In this document: one piece after another, positions 16,988-25,312 of the stretch
Layout of the letters: every line of letters starts with the position of its first letter
Position numbering within the stretch: the stretch's first letter is position 1
Assembly (NCBI RefSeq): GCF_026725475.1
Contig: NZ_CP109965.1
Location: 868,001 to 932,000 of the forward strand
Length of the DNA stretch: 64,000 nucleotides
Direction: 5' to 3'
Source: Catenovulum adriaticum
GTDB lineage: Bacteria > Pseudomonadota > Gammaproteobacteria > Enterobacterales > Alteromonadaceae
The notes under the pieces: model-generated
Database searches by the model: none
What the model was told of the DNA's origin: nothing
Seen by the model: only the letters and a program-made list of their open reading frames with translations
Program-made: the position numbers and the translations under genes

Positions 16988-17689
16988 TTATATGCCAAGT
17001 TCATCTAATAGGCTGGCATCAAACCCATCATCTGGTTTTTCATCTTTCTTATCTTTTTTAGCTTGCTCGGATGCACCGCGAATAATGTCATCCGGATCAT
17101 AATCTTCTGGTACAAAATCATGTAATTTAATAAATTCAGTTCTATCCATAGCTAATTCAAGGTAAAAAATATTGCCGTTTTGAGTGGTGAATGTCACACG
17201 TCTGGCTTGAGGTCTGTCTAAATTAGTATCAATAGAGATAATCAGCTGTTTATTTACGGTTAACATTTTTGGTTGGCTTTGAGTTATTGAAGTTTGCAAC
17301 TCTTTGCCAACTAAACTGGTGAAGTCCCCTAAAATCTGATTCAGTAATTCACCCATCACATTACCTACATCATCAGAAGTGTGGCGTGTTGAAAGTTCAG
17401 GGAGCGGAATGCCCATATTTGTCATATAGCTTTGGTAAATTTCAATTGCAGCGGCAGCGCTAAAATTAACCACGACTAAACCTGAAAAGCCGCCATCAAA
17501 TAAAACAAAAGAACCAATATCAGGCTTTAAACTGGTTTTACTTATTTTTTGTACCAGCGCAGAGTAAGTTACCATATTGGCGTTAGCATTTGCTAAAACA
17601 TCTGTAACTGACTTACAAAGCATCACTAAAATGTCATCAGTGGTGATAACCGTGGTTTTATTATTAGACTTTATTGCTGGTTTATTCAT
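16988..17689 (-). CDS. DUF3334 protein with CheX/CheC-like fold
   Basis: A 233-residue cytoplasmic protein. Its middle part has the CheC/CheX/FliY pattern: GGFSGLVVVNFSAAAAIEIY, followed about 25 residues later by DDVGNVMGELLNQILGDF. In CheX phosphatases the second element is ExxN; here the comparable run is GELLNQ, so the Glu and Asn are both present. The C-terminus is charged (Lys/Asp-rich) and ends LDELGI. It matches my memory of DUF3334. A phosphatase role on a response regulator is an inference; there are no chemotaxis genes nearby. AGGA precedes the ATG. Confidence 0.6.
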   Translation of the reverse strand: MNKPAIKSNNKTTVITTDDILVMLCKSVTDVLANANANMVTYSALVQKISKTSLKPDIGSFVLFDGGFSGLVVVNFSAAAAIEIYQSYMTNMGIPLPELSTRHTSDDVGNVMGELLNQILGDFTSLVGKELQTSITQSQPKMLTVNKQLIISIDTNLDRPQARRVTFTTQNGNIFYLELAMDRTEFIKLHDFVPEDYDPDDIIRGASEQAKKDKKDEKPDDGFDASLLDELGI

Positions 17690-17822
17690 ATTGTTTTCCT
17701 GAAAATGCAGATAGCGTCACAAGTTGGTTTAGGCACTAGGTTGGTATAAGGTAGGCGCTTAGTGTTTGAAAGGCAAGTAAAATTGAAGATTTGCGAGTGT
17801 ATTTAAAGTGTTAATACCATGA

Positions 17823-17847
17823 CTCCCTTAGCTTAAAGCTAAGGGAG
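17823..17847. terminator. Hairpin after the glucosylglycerate operon
   Basis: CTCCCTTAGC (17823-17832) and GCTAAGGGAG (17838-17847) form a perfect 10-bp stem with loop TTAAA, 28 bases after the phosphorylase stop codon on the minus strand. No clear T-tract follows on either side, so it may be a terminator or an mRNA-protecting hairpin. Confidence 0.5.
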
Positions 17848-17874
17848 ATTAATTGTTAAATTTTAATCTTTAAC

Positions 17875-19617
17875 TTATTTGTGAACTAAGTTAGTTAACC
17901 AGACACTTTGATAAGGTGCTAAAGTTAAATCACTATGTAAATCCTCAATACTTTTTTCATTTATCAAATCAAACCAGTTAGCAGTATCAATTAAGTTAAT
18001 ATCTGTCATCGCGATGGTTTGGGTTTGATCGCTAATATTATAAATACAAAAGATACTTTGTTGTCGATTTTGGCTTTGTCGCCAAAAACCAACCAGTTTT
18101 TCACCTAATTGTAGAGTAAATTGCACTGCATTAGGGTGAAATGCCGGCTGCTTGGTACGTTTATCAATTAGACTTTTTATTCGCTTAAACACCTTATGGT
18201 GGGCGCTATATGGATTTTCTAGCTCGCTCTCAAGCTGCTCGACAGACCATTGATGGCGATTGATACTGCGGTTGTGGCTGGTATTTTTAACTCGGTCATA
18301 ATCATTGTTAGTGCCAAATAAACTATGGATATAAATGCCAGGAATACCTTCAAGCGCAAGCATAATGGCATGAGCGCATATAAAACGGTCGATTTGGTAT
18401 TTATCTGGTCCTTTAAAAGTGCCTTGCAATGCATCAAATAGACTAATATTTAGTTCATAAGGTTTTTGTATCCCGTTCGCGTTACGCCACGATACTCGGC
18501 CACCAAATTGGGTGATGGTATTAACCAAGGTTGCTAATTCATCGTCATTAAGTAAACCTTCAGCGGGTCGTAAACCTATGCCATCGTGCGACGCAATAAA
18601 ATTAAAATATGCTGTGCCCATTTGTGAGGGTGGCATTGTCATCATCCAACTTTTTAGATGCTGGCAATTACCGCTAATTAAGGTGTTGAGTAGTAAAGGT
18701 GGAAGCGAAAAGTTATAAACACAATGTGCTTCGTTACCATTACCAAAGTAGCTCAAGTTTTCATGATTGGGAACATTGGTTTCTGTAATGATGACGGCTT
18801 CATTTGCGCTGTGTTCAATTAAACAGCGTATTAACCTGATCATTTCATGGGTTTGCGCTAAATGAATGCAGTTAGTACCTATTTCTTTCCATAAAAACGC
18901 GACTGCATCCAATCTAAAAATACGGATACCATAATCTAAATACAAACGAATTATTTTGATAAACTCGTAAAGTACTTCTATTTGCCGGAAATCAAAATCG
19001 ACCTGATCGTGGCTAAATGTGCACCAAACATGTTTAGTCCCTTGAGGGGTAACCACTTCTCGTAAGAGTGGACTCGTTCGTGGGCGTACCACATTTTCTA
19101 AATCATCTTCGGGCGAGGCCGTAAAAAAGAAATTTTTGCCTGGATGTTTGCCTTGTTTAAAGTTGTCAAACCATAAGCTTCTGCTTGAGCAATGGTTAAT
19201 AACCAAGTCAGCCATGAGTTTATAATCTTTTGACAACGCACTAATATCTTCCCATTCACCTAATGAATCGGATACTTTTGAGTAGTCCATTACGGCAAAA
19301 CCATCATCGGAGCTATACGGATAAAAAGGGAGTAAGTGCAGACTATTAATAGTGCCTTTTAAATGCTTATTGAAGAATTGATGTAAACTATGTAACGGTT
19401 TTTCGGTTTCTTTTAGTAAACTATTGCCGTAAGTAATAGCAACAATATCTTCTTGATTCCAGTGATTTTGATGATTAGCTGGTGTCGGAGTATTGTCGTC
19501 CAGTCGCATAATACTCAGTAATTGTTGGCAAATTTCTTCGGCATTAAGATGCGGATAAATAAATTGAATGTGGGTAATAACTCTGTGGCTTAATTCCGAA
19601 TGAGGTTGCGCTGACAT
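17875..19617 (-). CDS. GH13_18 sugar phosphorylase, probable glucosylglycerate phosphorylase
   Basis: A GH13 family enzyme of the sucrose-phosphorylase subgroup (580 residues). Catalytic residues are visible: nucleophile D237 in GIRIFRLDAVAF, acid/base E279 in IITETNVPNHENL, and transition-state Asp D345 in FIASHDGIGLRP. Members of the subgroup include sucrose, sucrose-6-phosphate and glucosylglycerate phosphorylases. The neighbouring genes make glucosylglycerate and phosphorylate glycerate, so I infer the reaction glucosylglycerate + phosphate to glucose-1-phosphate + glycerate. No signal peptide: cytoplasmic. ATG 19617 lies 7 bases after GGAG; an earlier ATG at 19623 sits too close to it. 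Sucrose phosphorylase cannot be excluded from sequence alone. Confidence 0.82.
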   Translation of the reverse strand: MSAQPHSELSHRVITHIQFIYPHLNAEEICQQLLSIMRLDDNTPTPANHQNHWNQEDIVAITYGNSLLKETEKPLHSLHQFFNKHLKGTINSLHLLPFYPYSSDDGFAVMDYSKVSDSLGEWEDISALSKDYKLMADLVINHCSSRSLWFDNFKQGKHPGKNFFFTASPEDDLENVVRPRTSPLLREVVTPQGTKHVWCTFSHDQVDFDFRQIEVLYEFIKIIRLYLDYGIRIFRLDAVAFLWKEIGTNCIHLAQTHEMIRLIRCLIEHSANEAVIITETNVPNHENLSYFGNGNEAHCVYNFSLPPLLLNTLISGNCQHLKSWMMTMPPSQMGTAYFNFIASHDGIGLRPAEGLLNDDELATLVNTITQFGGRVSWRNANGIQKPYELNISLFDALQGTFKGPDKYQIDRFICAHAIMLALEGIPGIYIHSLFGTNNDYDRVKNTSHNRSINRHQWSVEQLESELENPYSAHHKVFKRIKSLIDKRTKQPAFHPNAVQFTLQLGEKLVGFWRQSQNRQQSIFCIYNISDQTQTIAMTDINLIDTANWFDLINEKSIEDLHSDLTLAPYQSVWLTNLVHK

Positions 19618-19663
19618 AACCATACTCCATCGTTACTTAATTTTATATTGCAAAACACGAATT

Positions 19664-19695
19664 ATGGCCAATCCCGCTCTAAGCAAGCTGGCCAT
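19664..19695. repeat. Intergenic inverted repeat between the GG genes
   Basis: ATGGCCA (19664-19670) and TGGCCAT (19689-19695) are inverted, with GCT / AGC inside able to extend the stem across a bulge. It lies in the 98-base gap between gpgS and the phosphorylase gene and could modulate expression of the second gene. No additional copy was noticed. Confidence 0.35.
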
Positions 19696-19715
19696 ATACT
19701 GACTCCTAGTTTAGG

Positions 19716-20942
19716 TTAACTGAATTCAGCCATATCTTCATCTACGGCTTTTATCATACGCTGGGCAATGTCTGGCACCGCGCTGGTTACTCGGTTCCAA
19801 CTCGGAATAAAGGGTGTTTCCATTGGGTTGTCTAAAAAGTTTAGACCCGCTTTTAAAATGTTGTGAGCAAACAATTCAACCGCCATTTCTTCGCTGTGAA
19901 TATCGAAGTCTAAGCCATTAATAATCGCATCGTTACGGTAAGTTTCAACAAAATCGAGAGCGATTCGATAATAGGTTGCTTTAATTGAGCGGAAGGTTTC
20001 GCTGTTAAATACTACACCGTTCGTGGCCAGTTTTCTAAAAATGGCTTTTGAAATATCAATCGACATTTTTGACAAACCACCTTCATCATTATCTTTTGAA
20101 AGAGATTGATGTTTGTGATCATAAGTATCTGCAATATCTACTTGGCAGAGTCGGTTGTTAGAATAGTTGCGTTCCATTTCAGATAAGACACCAATCTCTA
20201 AGCCCCAATCACTTGGAATTCGAATATCATTGATGACATCTGTTCTAAACGAAAATTCACCAGCTAACGGATAGCGATAACTGTCTAAATATTCTAGGTA
20301 ATCTAAGTTACCGAATATCTTTTTCAATGCACGAAGTAAAGGTGTTACTAATAAACGGCTCACTCGGCCGTTTATTTTGCTATCAGCGACACGGGCGTAA
20401 TAACCTTTACAAAATTCATAGTTAAAATTTGGATTGGCGACAGGGTAGAGTAAACGCGCTAGCATGCGTCTGTCGTAAGTTAAAACGTCACAATCATGTA
20501 ATGCGACCGATTCTGATTCGCCAGAACCTAGTACATATCCTAGGCAATACCAAACGTTACGACCTTTGCCTAGCTCCTTGGGCGCTAAACCTGCTTTTTT
20601 CAATTCAGCATCTAATGCTTGTAGTCTAGGTCCGTCATTCCAAAGCACTTTTATATTTTGTGGTAACCGTGAAAAAAATTTAAGCGCGTGTGTATATTCT
20701 TCTTCCGTAGCTCGGTCTAAACCTATAACAATTTGTTTTAAATAAGGCACTTTAGCTAAATGATCTAAAATATTACTTAATGCTGGGCCTTGCAGTTCTG
20801 AATACAGTGAAGGTAATACCAGTGAAAGGGGACGCACTTTTGCAAATTCAACCATTTGCGCTTCAAGCTCTTCAGTTGAAACTGAATCCCTTGATAAGTT
20901 ATGCAGTGTTGTTATAACCCCATTTTGATAGAAATCGCCCAT
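19716..20942 (-). CDS. gpgS: Glucosyl-3-phosphoglycerate synthase (GT81 type)
   Basis: It transfers glucose from an NDP-glucose to 3-phosphoglycerate, giving glucosyl-3-phosphoglycerate, the first step to the compatible solute glucosylglycerate. The glycosyltransferase A-type fold is visible: a nucleotide-binding start (LVLPSLYSEL), a GKGRNVWYCLGYVLGSGES stretch as in GpgS, and a metal-binding DxD at residues 150-152 (HDCDVLTYD). PLAGEFSFRTD and WGLEIGVLSEM are further family-like blocks. It has 408 residues, with AAAGGAG before the ATG. Mannosyl-3-phosphoglycerate synthase of the GT55 family is the alternative, but the motif spacing fits GT81 better. Confidence 0.85.
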   Translation of the reverse strand: MGDFYQNGVITTLHNLSRDSVSTEELEAQMVEFAKVRPLSLVLPSLYSELQGPALSNILDHLAKVPYLKQIVIGLDRATEEEYTHALKFFSRLPQNIKVLWNDGPRLQALDAELKKAGLAPKELGKGRNVWYCLGYVLGSGESESVALHDCDVLTYDRRMLARLLYPVANPNFNYEFCKGYYARVADSKINGRVSRLLVTPLLRALKKIFGNLDYLEYLDSYRYPLAGEFSFRTDVINDIRIPSDWGLEIGVLSEMERNYSNNRLCQVDIADTYDHKHQSLSKDNDEGGLSKMSIDISKAIFRKLATNGVVFNSETFRSIKATYYRIALDFVETYRNDAIINGLDFDIHSEEMAVELFAHNILKAGLNFLDNPMETPFIPSWNRVTSAVPDIAQRMIKAVDEDMAEFS

Positions 20943-21129
20943 GAATGCTCCTTTAAATATCCTAATTAATTAGAATGACGCGACATTGCGTAATACCCAA
21001 AATTGAAATGAATTTAATTCAGTTATTGATAAAAATTGCCTAGTATGCACAATTTTTCATGTCAAAGTTGAGTGCTTTAGGCTTAAACCGCAAACCTGTA
21101 ATTTTAGTTTTCCAGTAAGTTTTTAATAC

Positions 21130-21975
21130 CTACTGGGCCTGAATATTCAGTTGATTCGTATTGTATAAATGCAATATGTGCGCCATTGTTTCTTGCCAAC
21201 CAGCAGGGCCGAATTTCGATGAGTGATAAACCTGTGTTGTTTTTTGCAGTTGTGGAAATGCTTTATTCGATTTTATCCAAATTGATATATCGGCAGCTTC
21301 CAGCATTGCAATGTCGTTTTCACTATCTCCCAAGGCTACCGTTATCACCTTTTGTTTAATTTGGTTTTCGTAGTAATTTTTGTACCAGTTTAATGCTAAG
21401 CCTTTATTACATTGACCTTGCACTGATAAAAAACGGCCACCTTGTAATGCGGTTAACCCTGATGATTGAAGGTGTTGAATAAATTTTAGTTTTTGTTCGT
21501 CAGTATCTTGCCAAATGAGTGGTTCAGAATAATATCGTTGGGCGCTTTGTTTCGCTTGCGTTAAATTAAGCCCTGTATGTTGAATAATTTGTTCATTGTT
21601 CCAGTCACTAAAGCCACTAAATTTAAATCCTTGTTGGCGTAGAGTACTGAGCTTTTGTAAAATAGTTTGTCGAGATGAACCTATTTGGTGCAAGTTTTTT
21701 GAGTGTGCAACTGATTCTTGATTGTTGCTACATTTTGGTGCGGGTGGGTAAATAGCCGATCCATTTTCAACAATAAAAGGGCAATCTAAACCAATATCTT
21801 GATGAAGCTGCGCAACTTCTGCAAATGTTTTACTGGTATTGCAGATGACGGGAAATTGTTTTTCTGCCAACTCATTTAAAGCGCCATTAGCTGCATCCCA
21901 ACTATAATTGTTGTGATCTAATAAAGTGCCGTCCATATCGGTGAATATGAGTAATGGCTGTTTCGTTTGATTCAT
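21130..21975 (-). CDS. HAD-family glucosyl/mannosyl-3-phosphoglycerate phosphatase
   Basis: A HAD-IIB phosphatase of 281 residues. Motif I is FTDMDGTLLDHNNY, with nucleophile D13 and D15. Motif II Thr is in ICNTSKTFAEV. The Lys and motif III/IV are in GDSENDIAMLEAADISI near 217-233. The size and the SFIVENGSAIYPP-like segment (FIVENGSAIY) fit the MPGP/YedP group. It should remove phosphate from glucosyl-3-phosphoglycerate, giving glucosylglycerate. Its start overlaps the kinase stop by one base (TAATG), so the two are translationally coupled. GpgS follows after 187 bases. Confidence 0.83.
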   Translation of the reverse strand: MNQTKQPLLIFTDMDGTLLDHNNYSWDAANGALNELAEKQFPVICNTSKTFAEVAQLHQDIGLDCPFIVENGSAIYPPAPKCSNNQESVAHSKNLHQIGSSRQTILQKLSTLRQQGFKFSGFSDWNNEQIIQHTGLNLTQAKQSAQRYYSEPLIWQDTDEQKLKFIQHLQSSGLTALQGGRFLSVQGQCNKGLALNWYKNYYENQIKQKVITVALGDSENDIAMLEAADISIWIKSNKAFPQLQKTTQVYHSSKFGPAGWQETMAHILHLYNTNQLNIQAQ

Positions 21976-22859
21976 TAGTTTAACCCTGTCGTTTTGGTAA
22001 ATTGCTGATCTTGATTTAAATAAAAAACGACGTCAGCTTCACTGGGCAAATTTTCCAGCGCGTGCTCAGTAAGGCGCTGATAGTGTTCAATAAATCGTTT
22101 TAATTCAAGTTCAGACATTACATGAGTTTGACGCTTTGATGTGGCTTTTAATTTATCTTCTTGGCGCTGTCTCCAGCGATAAACACAATCAAAATCGGGC
22201 GCTTTTAACATAATTAAATAATCAAATTGCTTGAACAGGTTAGGGTATTGCTGAGCGAGTTGGTCATTTACATAATGCCGCCACTTTGTATTGCTATCTT
22301 CTTCACTCTCAAGTCGGTTTATAGGCGTGTATAGGTCGGCTTCTGATTGTGCTTGAACCCCTACGCACCATCCTTCTAAAATAACGATATCGACCGGACC
22401 TTGGATGGTATCCCAATTGTTTTTATCTGCTCTGTCGTCCATCGCTTTATCGAATCGAACCAAAGGAACACTAGGGCAGTCAGACCCTAATTTTTTTAAG
22501 GTTTGCATAGCTAGCTGAATGTCGTGCGTGCCGGGTACACCACGTGTAATTAACAGTGGATGGATATGCTCAGCTAAATGTTTACGCTCTTTACGGGTGA
22601 GATAAAAATCATCAATTGATAAATTAGCGACTTTTAGATGCCATATTTGTGAAAGTAAATCTGTTATAAAGGCCGCCATAGTTGACTTTCCGCTGCCTTG
22701 GCTTCCATTTATCGCAACATAAAATGTGCCAGATTTTTCTTTTTGCAATTGCATCAGCCTAGCACATAGCGGTAAATATTCATGCTCAACGATCTCAAAA
22801 AAAGAATCAGGTAGTTGATGTGCTTTAATCAAATCCGCGATTAAATGTTGGGCCGGCAT
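21975..22859 (-). CDS. P-loop glycerate kinase (GLYK-like)
   Basis: A 294-residue P-loop kinase with Walker A NGSQGSGKST (residues 51-60). SIDDFYLTRKER and RGVPGTHDIQL are signatures shared with plant-type D-glycerate 3-kinase and its bacterial relatives (YggC-like). Further blocks are FDKAMDDRADKNNW and ILEGWCVG. It would phosphorylate D-glycerate to 3-phosphoglycerate. In this operon that closes the cycle, because the phosphorylase releases glycerate and GpgS needs 3-phosphoglycerate. GGAG lies 6 bases before the ATG. It is the first gene of the leftward unit. Confidence 0.8.
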   Translation of the reverse strand: MPAQHLIADLIKAHQLPDSFFEIVEHEYLPLCARLMQLQKEKSGTFYVAINGSQGSGKSTMAAFITDLLSQIWHLKVANLSIDDFYLTRKERKHLAEHIHPLLITRGVPGTHDIQLAMQTLKKLGSDCPSVPLVRFDKAMDDRADKNNWDTIQGPVDIVILEGWCVGVQAQSEADLYTPINRLESEEDSNTKWRHYVNDQLAQQYPNLFKQFDYLIMLKAPDFDCVYRWRQRQEDKLKATSKRQTHVMSELELKRFIEHYQRLTEHALENLPSEADVVFYLNQDQQFTKTTGLN

Positions 22860-23062
22860 GTAATTCTCCTTGTTTCGCGCCTGTATATTTAATTAGATAT
22901 AGTTTTGCTGTGGTAAATGATAAGCAAGTATATTGCCAGTTTTACAATGAAACTAAATTAAATAACGGTCGTTGAATTTTTTATTCTTAGAAAAAAGCAC
23001 GAACTGAACTTGAGTTTCTGTATAATACCAGTAGTTTTTATATGCATATAAAGGATGGCTAC
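22860..23062. promoter_or_regulatory. Divergent promoter region
   Basis: A 203-base AT-rich gap between the leftward glucosylglycerate operon and the rightward hydrolase gene. TATAAT at 23021-23026 is a candidate -10 box for the hydrolase gene, about 37 bases before its GTG. I see no good -35 box, and no clear sigma-70 pair for the leftward operon. Confidence 0.4.
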
Positions 23063-23806
23063 GTGATTATCCAAACCGAATTTGTCGATATAGATACCCC
23101 AACGGGTGTAATGCGAACTTATATATATCGTCCTAAAGCACCAGGTAAATACCCTGCGATTATTTATTATTCAGAAATATTTCAACAAACCGATCCAATT
23201 GCTCGTTCTGCCGCAATCATGGCTGGGCACGGTTTTGTGGTGCTAGTACCTGAAGTATTTCATGAGCTAAACCCATTAGGGACAGTTTTAGCCTATGATG
23301 ACGCTGGTAAAGACAAAGGCAATGCAGATAAATTTGAAAAACCACTAGAATCGCATGATTCAGATACCCAAGCTATGCTTGATTTTGTTGACCAGCAAAC
23401 TTATTGCACAGGAAAAGTAGGTAGTATGGGGGTTTGCATAGGTGGCCATTTAGCATATCGTGCGGCGGTTAACCCTAATATTTTAGCGGCTTCTTGTTTA
23501 TACGCAACCGATATCCACTCTAGTACGTTGCCAAGCCAAGCAAATAATGATTCCTTAACCCGTACTAAAGATATAAAAGGGGAATTATTAATGGTGTGGG
23601 GTAAACAAGATCCACATGTCCCTAATGAAGGTCGCTTTTTAGTTCATCAAAATTTAATTGATTCAGAGGTGCACTTTAGTTGGCTCGAATTTAATGCGGC
23701 TCACGCTTTTATGCGTGACGAAGGATTAGACCGTTACGATCCAGCGCTTGCCTTACAAGTGTATCAAATGTCGGTTGAATTATTTAACCGAACGCTCAAA
23801 GCCTAA
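23063..23806 (+). CDS. Dienelactone hydrolase family protein
   Basis: An alpha/beta hydrolase of 247 residues. The nucleophile elbow is GVCIGGH with Cys125, the Cys typical of dienelactone hydrolases. The likely Asp is in WGKQDPHVP and the His in FNAAHAFMRDE, making a Cys-Asp-His triad. The dienelactone hydrolase domain covers nearly the whole chain. Substrate unknown; many relatives are general carboxylesterases. An ATG lies at 23042, but AAGGA at 23051-23055 favours the GTG at 23063. The MetF-like gene follows 23 bases later. Confidence 0.85.
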   Translation: MIIQTEFVDIDTPTGVMRTYIYRPKAPGKYPAIIYYSEIFQQTDPIARSAAIMAGHGFVVLVPEVFHELNPLGTVLAYDDAGKDKGNADKFEKPLESHDSDTQAMLDFVDQQTYCTGKVGSMGVCIGGHLAYRAAVNPNILAASCLYATDIHSSTLPSQANNDSLTRTKDIKGELLMVWGKQDPHVPNEGRFLVHQNLIDSEVHFSWLEFNAAHAFMRDEGLDRYDPALALQVYQMSVELFNRTLKA

Positions 23807-23829
23807 ATTTTAGTAAAGTATAAATAATT

Positions 23830-24579
23830 ATGAATATTTCATTTGAAGTAGTACCCAGAACAGCCGAAGCCACAGTTGACCAACTCAACTTTGTCGCAGA
23901 GCAGTTACCCTTTATTGATACCATTAATATACCTGACTTATTACGCTTACCGATCCGCAGTTGGGACGGCGTTGATTATGTTAATCGTAATAAATATAAT
24001 TTTATTCCGCATATACGCTCGATTGACTTTGATTTAAAAGAAAATAGATTGCAGCAAATTATTGAAGAAAAAGAGCTAGATAAAGTATTAATCGTTACGG
24101 GCGATCCACCGCCGGATCGTTCGCACCGCATATACCGCACACATGTAGTGGATATGGTTAGACAAATCCGAAAAGATTTCCCATCCATAGAAATTTACTG
24201 CGGGTTTGACCCTTATCGTAGTGGGGTAAAAGAAGAAAAAGATTATATCTACGATAAATTTGATGCCGGATGCGATTTTATTTTATCTCAACCCTTTTTC
24301 GATATGCGCTTATTAGATGTTTACGCTGATTTTATCCCTGCAGACAAAGTGTATTGGGGCGTTTCGCCAGTTATTACTGAAAAAAGTAAGCTTTATTGGG
24401 AAAACGTTAATAAAGTGGTTTTTCCTAAAGATTTTGAAGCAACTTATGAGTGGAATACCCAGTTTGCGATTGATGTGTTAAAACATTGCCAGAAAAATAA
24501 TGCTAATTGCTACTTTATGCCGATTAGAATTAATTTAGAAAAATATTTTTTGCCTATCCGTGAGCAAATTCAGTTTTAG
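23830..24579 (+). CDS. MetF-like (methylenetetrahydrofolate reductase superfamily) protein
   Basis: A 249-residue TIM-barrel protein of the MTHFR superfamily. It begins NISFEVVPRT, like the start of MetF barrels (SFE.. with catalytic-type Glu). It has KVLIVTGDPPP in the FAD-binding position and FDAGCDFILSQPFFD, the MetF-like stretch near the barrel's second half. It is shorter than MetF (about 290 residues). It could be a folate-linked oxidoreductase or a divergent member with another role. It is cotranscribed with the hydrolase. A strong terminator follows. Confidence 0.68.
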   Translation: MNISFEVVPRTAEATVDQLNFVAEQLPFIDTINIPDLLRLPIRSWDGVDYVNRNKYNFIPHIRSIDFDLKENRLQQIIEEKELDKVLIVTGDPPPDRSHRIYRTHVVDMVRQIRKDFPSIEIYCGFDPYRSGVKEEKDYIYDKFDAGCDFILSQPFFDMRLLDVYADFIPADKVYWGVSPVITEKSKLYWENVNKVVFPKDFEATYEWNTQFAIDVLKHCQKNNANCYFMPIRINLEKYFLPIREQIQF

Positions 24580-24603
24580 CTTCGTAAATTAAAATTTTTA
24601 TTA

Positions 24604-24650
24604 AGCCAAAATTTAAGCACAAAAATTAGCTTAAATTTTGGCTTTTTTAT
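24604..24650 (+). terminator. Rho-independent terminator
   Basis: A perfect 15-bp stem (24604-24618 with 24629-24643: AGCCAAAATTTAAGC / GCTTAAATTTTGGCT) with a 10-base loop is followed by TTTTTATTTATT. It lies 24 bases after the MetF-like gene and fits a strong terminator. Confidence 0.85.
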
Positions 24651-25300
24651 TTATTACCGCACAGAGTGTCATACGCTAGTTTTCTTTTTCAGTTTTAGAT
24701 TTGCGTTGTTGATAAACTTAAAATACTCGACCTCTTGAGCTGATAAAACCGATCTTTTTGATGCATTTTTATTATTTTGGTGCATCTGTATTAGCGTTAA
24801 AATAAAAAACTATTGGTCATTTAATGATTGCGATTGCTCGATCTAATGACGAAAATTTGTTTAGGCGCTTTAATAATAGAGATTAAAATAAAATAACCCA
24901 TGGTCAATTAAATAATTACCCACGTGAACTAATTGGCTGGTTTACTTTATGCATCAGTTAGCTTGCAACGAAGCAATACTAAAATTTAATAATTGAGTGA
25001 ATTTATTGAAGTTGTGAGTTAACTCTAAAAAATAAACCTTGGCTTTTGATTTAGGTCATCTGTTTTGTATACCATCTGAGCGATCAAATTAACGGCTAGT
25101 TTATCATTGGTTTTCGATAGCATAATTAATTAGTCAATTTAGTTTAATATTTTTGAAATTCTTAGCGCTTAGCTTAATCACTACAATTGTTCACGCGTAT
25201 TAGTTTAATCACTGAAGCCGAGTCATATTGAGTTATTGAGATGAGCTGTCCTTAATCATGATTTGAATGATTTTATTAATTAATAAATAATAGTTAAATT
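24651..25300. other. Long AT-rich leader region before the EPS operon
   Basis: About 650 bases with no supported gene. It presumably holds the promoter and a long leader of the rightward polysaccharide operon. I looked for the JUMPstart/ops core (GGCGGTAG) and did not find it. No convincing -35/-10 pair or riboswitch could be picked by eye. Confidence 0.4.
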
Positions 25301-25312
25301 AGGAGGATTGTT

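Noticed and set aside
24651..25300. Search for a JUMPstart/ops element upstream of the EPS operon
   Set aside because: No GGCGGTAG core was found, so RfaH-type control cannot be claimed.
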